From the NCBI GenBank assembly GCA_963837345.1, contig CAWIMX010000002.1:62001-126000 (forward strand): a stretch of DNA of 64,000 bases. Reading direction: 5' to 3'. Positions 16,960-24,189 of this stretch are shown piece by piece. The number at the start of each line of letters is the position of its first letter. Within the stretch, counting starts at the first letter, position 1. The notes beneath the pieces are model-generated. The model ran no database searches. It saw only the letters and a list, made by a program, of their open reading frames with translations, and had not been told where the DNA came from. The translations under genes and the position numbers were made by a program. This DNA comes from CAWIMX01 sp963837345. GTDB lineage: Bacteria; Acidobacteriota; Vicinamibacteria; Vicinamibacterales; CAVVIG01.

Positions 16960-17952
16960 ATGCGTGCGCAGACCATACGGTCCGACGGCGGGTTCTCGCT
17001 CATCGAGTTGCTGGTGGCGATGGGGGTGCTCCTGGCAGTGACGAGCATCGCCACGACCGCCTTGCTCGATCTGACGAAGGCCCAGACCACAATCTGGAAC
17101 CGCACCGAAATGCACAGCGGGATCCGGGGCGCGACCGAGCTCATGCAGCAGGAAGTCGGGCAGGCCGGCCGGATCTCCGTGCCCGAGCCGATCATGCTGA
17201 CCGACACGGTGGACCCGATCGGTCCCTGCGATCCCGAGTTTCCGACCCAGAACGCATCGCTCGTGACGGTGAGCTCCGTGGCCGGCTTGTTTGCCTCGAC
17301 CACCCCGCCAGTGCATGAGCTGCTGACCACGATGGATGGCGACACACAGGAAACGGTGAAGGTCGCGTCGATTGACGTCGGGACCTCGAGGATTCAGGCC
17401 TGCTTCTCGAATCATCACAACGGCGGCGACGTGGTGGAGCTGAAGCCGCTCGGCAGCTTTGCGACCGGCATCGTTCCCAAGAACGGGATCGTGAACGGGT
17501 CGACGGGCAAGATCCTGAAGATGTACGGCGACATCAACGGCGACGGCAACATGGTGTACGTCGAGTACGTCTGCGACACCGACAACCACAAGCTCTACCG
17601 CAACGTGATGGCGTTCGACGCGGGCGCGAAGCTGGCGCCGACCGATTCCCAGGTGCTGCTCAACAACCTCGTCGAGAATCCATCCGACGCGGACTGCTTC
17701 GAGTACCAGCAGACCGACCCGATCGTCGTGCAGGGCACCTCGTTCACCTTCGTGCTCGACGTCGCGATCACCCTGTCGGTCGAGACCGAACAGATCGATC
17801 CCGTGACACGCCAGCACCAGACCGAAACCAAGGCGCTCTTGAACGTGTCGCCCCGCAACGTCCTGTATGCCTGGATGCTCGTGGGCATGGGCTACACCGA
17901 TCGTATCCAGTCGACGCCGGCAACCGTGACGGCCCTGTTGGCCGATTCCTGA
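16960..17952 (+). CDS. Minor pilin, PilW-like (second copy)
   Basis: This 330-residue prepilin starts at ATG 16960, two bases after the previous stop. The leader ends SDGG and the mature N-terminus is FSLIELLVAMGVLLAVTSIATT with Glu5. ATELMQQEVGQAGRI resembles the PilW/GspJ helix. The globular domain contains the acidic loop GDINGDGN, which looks like an EF-hand-type or Ca-binding loop, and several cysteines. It parallels the 395-residue protein of operon 1 but is clearly diverged. Confidence 0.87.
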   Translation: MRAQTIRSDGGFSLIELLVAMGVLLAVTSIATTALLDLTKAQTTIWNRTEMHSGIRGATELMQQEVGQAGRISVPEPIMLTDTVDPIGPCDPEFPTQNASLVTVSSVAGLFASTTPPVHELLTTMDGDTQETVKVASIDVGTSRIQACFSNHHNGGDVVELKPLGSFATGIVPKNGIVNGSTGKILKMYGDINGDGNMVYVEYVCDTDNHKLYRNVMAFDAGAKLAPTDSQVLLNNLVENPSDADCFEYQQTDPIVVQGTSFTFVLDVAITLSVETEQIDPVTRQHQTETKALLNVSPRNVLYAWMLVGMGYTDRIQSTPATVTALLADS

Positions 17953-17953
17953 A

Positions 17954-19513
17954 GTGAGTAACCGTATGCGCACGCACAGCGAACGCGGCGTGGCCCTGAT
18001 CGTGGCGCTCTTTCTGATGCTGGCCGTGTCGGTCGTCGGCGCCTCGCTCATGTTCCTCTCGCAGACGGAAACCTATGCGACGATGAACTACCGGATGATG
18101 TCGCAGGCGCGGTACGCGGGCGAAGCGGCCATCCAGAAGGCGGCCAACTTCCTGATTGGCGGCTCGTACGTGATTCCATCGCCAGGCGCCACCGACGATC
18201 TGGCGAGTTACGTCCGCACCGGTTCGCCGGTGCTGTACGGCGGGAACCCCGTGTTCCTGTCTGCTGACGACGATCAGGCTCCGAACTACCCCGTGTCGGC
18301 GGTGCAGGACGCCTTCAACGCCGCCGCGCATGGCACGCTCACGGCCGACAACACCAACATCGAATACTCCGCCTACGCGAAGCTCCTGTCGATGCAGCAA
18401 TTCGCCGGCTACGGCGGCACGGCGAGCGTGATCCAGACATGGGAAATCACCGGGATCGGCCGCCTTTCGGGATCGCGGGAAGCCAGCGTCGAGGTCGTCG
18501 CGCTCGTGGAGCAGCCCCGCGTGGCCGCCAACACTTACGCGGCATTCGCGACCGCCGACACCTGCGGCGCGATGTACTTTCACGGCAACGTCACGATCAA
18601 CAGCTACGACTCGAGCGCCGGCACACCGGCGACGACCACGCAGTCGAGCGGCGGGGACGTGGGCACGAACGGCAACCTCGAGATTCAGGGCAGCGTCGAC
18701 GTGCAGGGGAATCTCTACTCGCCGCGAACAGGTGTCGGCACCTGCGAGGACGGCGCGGTGGTGGCGCTCACCGAGACCGGTCACGCGGACGTGAGCGGCA
18801 GCATCATCCAGCTGCCCACCGTCGTGTCGTTTCCGCCGCCTGTCTTCTCGACCACGCCGCCCACGACCTCGGTGACGATCAACGGGGCGCTTTTGGGCAC
18901 CCCGGCCACGGCGTGCAGCTCGCTCGGGCTGACGCTCGGCACGAACTGCGCCGTCAGCGGCTCCACGATTACGGTCGACGGCCACGGGTCGGACGTCACG
19001 ATGCCCAGCGTGGTCGTCGCGGGCGGGTTCACGCTCAAGATGGTCGGCCACAGCCCCGGGCAGAACGTGAATATCAACAGCCTCACCGGCTCGGGGAATT
19101 TCGAGGTCGATGCCAATCTGTCCGGGGCCGGCAACGAGGCGGTGGTGCTGAAGGTTGCGGGCTTGAACGCCGACGGCAGCGAGATGCCTGTCGCGCTCGA
19201 CCTCGACACGCTGTCGTGGAAGCAGAACTCGACGGTGTCACAGGCCAAGTACGATGCGTCGGCCCTCCAGATCGTGTACGGCGGCCACCAGACCCTGAAC
19301 ATGAATGGCGGCAATGCCCAGTCGGCCGCGATGATCTACGCGCCCAATGCCGATTTCCAGCTCAAGGGCACGCAGGACTTCTACGGGTCGATCCTGGCGC
19401 ATACCGTGACCAACGGGGGCAACGCGAGCATCCACTACGACCGCAGCCTCTCGGGCGAGTTCTACGTGACGGGCCAGCCGATGCTGGGCACGTTCAGCTG
19501 GAAGCGGTACTGA
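17954..19513 (+). CDS. Large PilX-like minor pilin with beta-rich C-terminal domain
   Basis: This 519-residue protein has a short leader ending HSERG and then VALIVALFLMLAVSVVGASLMFL, a PilX-type helix without Glu5, followed by the usual YRMMSQARYAGEAAIQKAANFL. Unlike ordinary PilX (about 200 residues), it continues with about 400 residues rich in Gly, Ser, Thr, Val and Asn (segments such as TNGNLEIQGSVDVQGNLYS and ASALQIVYGGHQTLNMNGG), which suggest a repetitive beta structure such as a beta helix. No PilY1-like gene is nearby, so this may be the tip adhesin. The GTG at 17954 lies directly after the previous stop; ATG 17966 is an alternative start. Confidence 0.8.
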   Translation: MSNRMRTHSERGVALIVALFLMLAVSVVGASLMFLSQTETYATMNYRMMSQARYAGEAAIQKAANFLIGGSYVIPSPGATDDLASYVRTGSPVLYGGNPVFLSADDDQAPNYPVSAVQDAFNAAAHGTLTADNTNIEYSAYAKLLSMQQFAGYGGTASVIQTWEITGIGRLSGSREASVEVVALVEQPRVAANTYAAFATADTCGAMYFHGNVTINSYDSSAGTPATTTQSSGGDVGTNGNLEIQGSVDVQGNLYSPRTGVGTCEDGAVVALTETGHADVSGSIIQLPTVVSFPPPVFSTTPPTTSVTINGALLGTPATACSSLGLTLGTNCAVSGSTITVDGHGSDVTMPSVVVAGGFTLKMVGHSPGQNVNINSLTGSGNFEVDANLSGAGNEAVVLKVAGLNADGSEMPVALDLDTLSWKQNSTVSQAKYDASALQIVYGGHQTLNMNGGNAQSAAMIYAPNADFQLKGTQDFYGSILAHTVTNGGNASIHYDRSLSGEFYVTGQPMLGTFSWKRY

Positions 19514-19524
19514 CGATCGAGTGG

Positions 19525-19554
19525 TGATGCGCGCGCCTGGGCGCGCATGCTTTT
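19525..19554 (+). terminator. Terminator after minor-pilin operon 2
   Basis: ATGCGCGC at 19527-19534 pairs with GCGCGCAT at 19541-19548 around GCCTGG and is followed by GCTTTTG. It starts 13 bases after the stop codon. Confidence 0.75.
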
Positions 19555-19572
19555 GCCGTAGAATCCGGAGTC

Positions 19573-20732
19573 GTGAGCCTGGCGTCCGAGTTCCGGGTCG
19601 TGGCGATTCTCGCGGCGTACAACGAAGCCGACATCATCAGGCAGATCGTCGGCGATCTCATCGATCAGGGCGTAGCCGTCTATCTCTTGGACGACGACTC
19701 GACCGACGGAACGCGGGCGGCCGTGGAGCCCTTCCTCGGGCACGGGCTCATCGCCATCGAACGCCTCGGCGAGACCTTCACGGACCGGGAACCGGGCCGC
19801 TTCGAATGGGAGCGGATCCTGCGGCGCAAGGCCGATCTCGCCAGAACCCTCGACGCGGACTGGTTCATTCATCACGACGCCGACGAGATTCGCGAGAGCC
19901 CTGGGCCGGCGTGCCTCTGCGCGACGCCATGGCCCGCGTCGACGCGCTCGGCTACAACGCCATCGACTTCGCGAGCTTCGACTTCTGGCCGGTTGACGAC
20001 GCCTTTCAGCCCGGCGACGACGTGCGAAGGGCGTTTCCCTACTGTTCCGAAGGCGCGCGTCACGATCGCGTGCAGATCCGGTGCTGGAAGAAAGCGCCAG
20101 ACGTCGATCTGGCGTCGAGCGGTGGCCACGACGCGAGGTTCGCGGGACGACGCGTGTTTCCGCTGCGGTTCATTGTTCGTCACTACCCCATTCGCGGTCA
20201 GGCCCACGGCGAGCGGAAGGTGTTTCGCGAGCGTCAGGCGAGGTTCCTCGGACGCGAACGGGACCGCGGCTGGCACGTGCAGTATGCGTCCGCGGGGAAG
20301 GGTGAGTCGTTCATCCGCGATCGCGCCACGCTGGCGGCATACGACCCGGACGCCGTGAGGCTCACGCTGGCCGTGCGCAATCGGGACGTCGAGGCGCTGG
20401 AGTCGGAGCTCCAGACCGTTCGAACCGAGCTGGCCGCCGTACGCTCGGAGTTGCAGCACACCGCCGCCGAGTGGCGCCGCAAGCTCGAAGAGGTGACGGC
20501 CCTGAAGGACGCGCTCGAGCGTAGCCACCGGGAGAATACGGAGCATGCCGAGGCGACTCGAGCCGAAGCCGCCAGGCTTCGGGCGTCCGTGGACACCGGC
20601 GTCGCAGAAATCGAGCGTCTGAGACTCGCCAATGCCGACGCCGGACGCCGCGTGACGGCGCTGCAGCAATCTTTGAGCTGGCGCTGGACCGCGCCGGCCC
20701 GCGCAGTCTATCGGCTCCTGGGGGGCAAGTGA
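19573..20732 (+). CDS. Glycosyltransferase family 2 with coiled-coil tail (one-base frameshift)
   Basis: The 5' part to about 19900 encodes a GT-A fold (VVAILAAYNEADIIRQIV, DDDSTDG, HHDADEIRES). The downstream part is in another frame (WAGVPLRDAMARVDALGYN onward) and continues to 20732. Adding one base near 19899-19905 in CCCTGGG joins them into one 386-residue protein. The sugar-binding half has DFASFDFWPVDDAF and the basic RHYPIRG region typical of this GT2 subgroup. Residues after about 270 form a long coiled coil ending in a hydrophobic-basic tail with SLSWRWTAPAR. A GTG start preceded by CCGGAG is used. Its stop overlaps the next GTG. Donor and acceptor sugars are unknown. Confidence 0.8.
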
Positions 20733-21727
20733 GGGTCTCGGTCGTGATCCCGTGCTTCAACCTCGGCTCCTACCTCGACGAGGCCGTCGAAAGCGTCCTC
20801 GCGCAGGCCGTCGACGACGTCGAAATCATCGTCGTCGACGACGGTTCGACGGATCCGCAGACGGTGCGGCTGCTCTCGGCCTACCAGCGTCCGCGCACCC
20901 GCGTCCTGCGCCTCGAGCACGCCGGCCTCGCCCGGGCGAGAAACGCCGGCATCTCGGCGGCCACCGGCGCGTACCTGTGCGCGCTCGACGCCGACGACCG
21001 CCTCGAGCCGCGCTTCCTCGACAAGGCGATTCGCGTCCTGGAGGAGGAACCCGAGGTCGCGTTCGTGTCGTGCTGGCTTCGCGCGTTCGGCGCCGAAGAC
21101 TGGGAATGGAAGCCGGAGCGCTGCGATCTGCCGGCGCTCCTCGCCGAGGATACCGTGCTCACAGCGGCCCTGGTGCGCCGCGATGCCGTGCTCGCGGTGG
21201 GTGGCTACGACACGGCCATGCCGGCTCAGGGCGACGAGGACTGGGACCTCTGGCTGAGGCTCGTGGAACAAGGCTATCGCGGTCGTATCCTGCCCGAAGT
21301 CCTGTTCAACTATCGACGTCGTCACGGCTCGATGAGCACGGCGTGCTGGCACGGGCCGGACCACCTGCCGCTCACGAAGTACCGCGTCGAGAAGCACCGT
21401 GCCAGCTATCGAGCTCATCTCGTCGATGTTCTGCTGCGCCAGGATGACGAGACCGCCGCCCTGCTCAGACGAAACGACGAGCTCGAACGCTATCTCGGGA
21501 CCGATCTCGAACCCATGGTCGCGGAACAACGGGAGGAGCTTGCGGCGCTTCGTATCCGACTGGCGGAATCGGCGCCGCCGGGACCGGAGCAGGCCATTCA
21601 GCTCGAACGCGCGCTCCGGGACGCCGTCGCGGACCGAGCGGCGCTCCGAGCCTCGATGAGTTGGCGGGTGACGGCTCCACTGAGAGCGATCTACGGGTGG
21701 TGGCTGCGGCGGAGATTGCCCGAGTGA
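20729..21727 (+). CDS. Glycosyltransferase family 2
   Basis: This 332-residue GT-A enzyme has VSVVIPCFNLGSYLDEAV at the start, the nucleotide-binding VVDDGSTD, the metal-binding ALDADDR and the acceptor-side GDEDWDLWLRL, where the Asp-Glu-Asp likely supplies the catalytic base. A coiled coil (about 235-300) leads to a C-terminal tail SMSWRVTAPLRAIYGWWLRR, very like the tail of the preceding protein, probably an amphipathic membrane anchor. The start GTG lies in the previous stop and the stop overlaps the next GTG. Confidence 0.88.
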   Translation: MRVSVVIPCFNLGSYLDEAVESVLAQAVDDVEIIVVDDGSTDPQTVRLLSAYQRPRTRVLRLEHAGLARARNAGISAATGAYLCALDADDRLEPRFLDKAIRVLEEEPEVAFVSCWLRAFGAEDWEWKPERCDLPALLAEDTVLTAALVRRDAVLAVGGYDTAMPAQGDEDWDLWLRLVEQGYRGRILPEVLFNYRRRHGSMSTACWHGPDHLPLTKYRVEKHRASYRAHLVDVLLRQDDETAALLRRNDELERYLGTDLEPMVAEQREELAALRIRLAESAPPGPEQAIQLERALRDAVADRAALRASMSWRVTAPLRAIYGWWLRRRLPE

Positions 21728-24189
21728 CATCCGGGCGCATCGCGGCGATCATCACGTGCCGAGATCTCGGTCGAACCCTTCCTGATGCGCTCGACAGCGT
21801 TGAAGGGCAGACACGTCCGGCGTCGGAGATCCTCGTCGTCGACGATGGCTCGGTGGACGTGTACACGCGCCAGTTGCTTGCGCGGATCGAACGCGACGGG
21901 ACCTGCCTGGCCCAGGCGGGGGGGCGGGGCGTCGGCGCCGCGCGCAATCTCGGTGCCCGACTGAGCGCCGCCGAGTACCTCGTGTGGCTGGATGCCGACG
22001 ACGCGCTGGAGCCGGGGTACTTCGCGGCGGCCGCCGCCCGGCTGGACGCCGATCCGGACCTCGCCTTCGTGACGTCCGCCCTGCGGGCGTTCGGCCGGGC
22101 CAGCTACACGTGGAAGCCGTCTGCGCCGACCTTCGTCGACGCCATCTCGACGGGCGGCGTGCCGCATGCGTCCACCATGATCCGGCGGCGGCTGTGGGAG
22201 GACGTTGGGGGCTTCGATGAAGAGCTGCCCAGCTACGAGCTGCTCGATTTCTGGGCCACGGCGCTGGAGCAGGGGTTCCACGGCGTCGTGCTCGACGAGC
22301 CCTTTCTCAACTATCGGATTCGCGCCGATTCCGGCTATCGACGGTCGATACGCCCTGAGGTCTTTCGAGCCCGCATGGCTCACTTCTATGCGAAACATCG
22401 CCCGGCGGTCGAGCGGCACGGCCTCGATCTGATCGTCGCCAAGGACGCGTTCCTGCTCGAACAGCGCCGCTATCGGGAGTCGCTGGAATCGCGCGCGGCG
22501 TCCCTCGAAAGCGAGCGGGCCGCCATTCAGCGCGAGCTTGCCGGAATCGGCCGTCAGCTTGCCGCCCGCGGAATGGGCCGGGTGGAGATGGGCGACCTGC
22601 GCCGGACGCGTCCGCTGAGCGCCCACTGGGGTCGCGATCGCGGGACGCCGATCGATCGGTACTACATCGAAGCGTTTCTCGAGGCACATCGAGCCGACAT
22701 CCGGGGGCGGGTGCTCGAAATCGAGGAGCCTCTCTACGCCTCGCGGTTCGGTGGCGCCGCGGTCGAGCGTGTCGACGTCCTCGATCGCAATGCCGCCAAC
22801 GACCGCGCGGATGTGATCGCGGATCTGCGAAAGGCCGACGCCATCGCGTCGGACACGTACGACTGCATCGTGCTCACGCAGACGGTGCACCTCGTCGACG
22901 ATGTGGAGGCCGTTCTCGGCGAGTGCCGGCGCATCCTGCGGCCTGGCGGAGTCCTGCTGATCACGGCCCCGAGCGTCATCCGCGTCGACGACCGGGCCGA
23001 GCGCGATGGCGACTTCTGGCGCTTCACCGAAGCCTCGGCGCGGAGGCTGTGCGCCGGCGCGTTTCCGCTCGATCGATTCGAAGTCGACACGCGCGGCAAC
23101 GTGATGACGTGCGCCGCGTTCCTGTACGGCCTCTCGGTGGAGGAGCTCCGGAGGGAAGAGCTCGACTGCCAGGATCCGTCGTTTCCCCTGGTTGTCACGG
23201 TTCGGGCCGTCAAGCCGGACGCGAGAACGGCCCCGCGCCACTCGGCGCTCTCGCGGCCGACGCGTGCGCCTCGAACGGGCGTGGCCGCCATCCTGGCCTA
23301 CCATCGCATTGCGGCGCGAAGTCCCGACACGCACCGTCTCTGCACGCCTCCGGACGTCTTTCGCGCCCACATGGCAATGCTGCGAGACGGTTTCACGCCC
23401 ATGGGGCTCCCCGAGCTCGTCCAGGGCGCCGCCAGCGGCTGCATTCCGGAACGAGCCGTCGTCGTCACGCTCGACGACGGATATCTGGACGCGCTGACGG
23501 ACGCGTCGCCGATTCTCGCAGATCTGGCCATTCCGGCGACGTTCTTCCTCAATTCCGATCGGATCGACGAAGAGCACGAGCGCGACTGGGACGTCCTCGA
23601 GGGCATGCTGCTGTCAGCCCTCGATCTGCCGTCGGTGCTGTCGCTCGAACATCAGGGCGCGAAGCTCGAAGAGCGAACCCTCACCCGGGTCGACCGGGCG
23701 CGCGCGCTCGAGTCGATTCACCGGTTCATGTGGCCGCTCGACGGCGCGGCGCGTGCCGCGGTCGTGAACGATATCGTCGCGTGGAGCGGGCGCTCGTGGA
23801 ACGTGCGACGCACCCATCGCGTACTGACGAGCGTCGAGATCCGAGAGCTGGCGGCGAGACCGGGGCAGACCGTCGGGGCGCACACCACGCATCATCTGGC
23901 CTTGACGACGCAGCCGGCCGCCACGAAGCGCCGGGAGGTCGTCGACGACAAGGACGCGCTCGAACGCGCGCTCGGACGGGAGGTGCACTTCTTCTCCTAT
24001 CCGTACGGCGAGTTTGACGCGGACCTCGTGCGAATTGTCGACGCGGCCGGCTACCGGGCTGCCGTCACCGTGCAGGAGGGCGTCGTCCGGGCCGGATCGA
24101 ATCGGCTCCTGCTGCCCCGGCTGGAGCCCGGGCCGGCCGGTCCGCTGGAGCTGCGCGCCCGGCTGGATCCGCTGTTGCGAGTGCCCTGA
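21724..24189 (+). CDS. Three-domain protein: glycosyltransferase 2, methyltransferase and polysaccharide deacetylase
   Basis: This 821-residue protein starts at a GTG in the preceding stop (GTGA); a TTG 63 bases upstream is open but less likely. Domain 1 (about 1-250) is GT2, with CRDLGRTLPDAL, VVDDGSVD and WLDADDALEPG. A coiled coil follows. Domain 2 (about 295-480) is a class I methyltransferase with VLEIEEPLYASRFGG in place of the usual glycine-rich motif, DCIVLTQTVHLVDD and ILRPGGVLLITAP. Domain 3 (about 525-815) is a NodB-type polysaccharide deacetylase with VVTLDDGYLDA, HTTHHLAL and FFSYPYGEFD. The set suggests transfer, methylation and deacetylation of one glycan. The last 125 bases overlap the opposite-strand gene. 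Confidence 0.85.
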   Translation: MTSGRIAAIITCRDLGRTLPDALDSVEGQTRPASEILVVDDGSVDVYTRQLLARIERDGTCLAQAGGRGVGAARNLGARLSAAEYLVWLDADDALEPGYFAAAAARLDADPDLAFVTSALRAFGRASYTWKPSAPTFVDAISTGGVPHASTMIRRRLWEDVGGFDEELPSYELLDFWATALEQGFHGVVLDEPFLNYRIRADSGYRRSIRPEVFRARMAHFYAKHRPAVERHGLDLIVAKDAFLLEQRRYRESLESRAASLESERAAIQRELAGIGRQLAARGMGRVEMGDLRRTRPLSAHWGRDRGTPIDRYYIEAFLEAHRADIRGRVLEIEEPLYASRFGGAAVERVDVLDRNAANDRADVIADLRKADAIASDTYDCIVLTQTVHLVDDVEAVLGECRRILRPGGVLLITAPSVIRVDDRAERDGDFWRFTEASARRLCAGAFPLDRFEVDTRGNVMTCAAFLYGLSVEELRREELDCQDPSFPLVVTVRAVKPDARTAPRHSALSRPTRAPRTGVAAILAYHRIAARSPDTHRLCTPPDVFRAHMAMLRDGFTPMGLPELVQGAASGCIPERAVVVTLDDGYLDALTDASPILADLAIPATFFLNSDRIDEEHERDWDVLEGMLLSALDLPSVLSLEHQGAKLEERTLTRVDRARALESIHRFMWPLDGAARAAVVNDIVAWSGRSWNVRRTHRVLTSVEIRELAARPGQTVGAHTTHHLALTTQPAATKRREVVDDKDALERALGREVHFFSYPYGEFDADLVRIVDAAGYRAAVTVQEGVVRAGSNRLLLPRLEPGPAGPLELRARLDPLLRVP

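Noticed and set aside
19527..19548. GCGCGC-rich hairpin as an attachment site or mobile element end
   Set aside because: It sits just after a stop codon and is followed by TTTT, so a terminator explains it; no integrase or duplicated flank is present.
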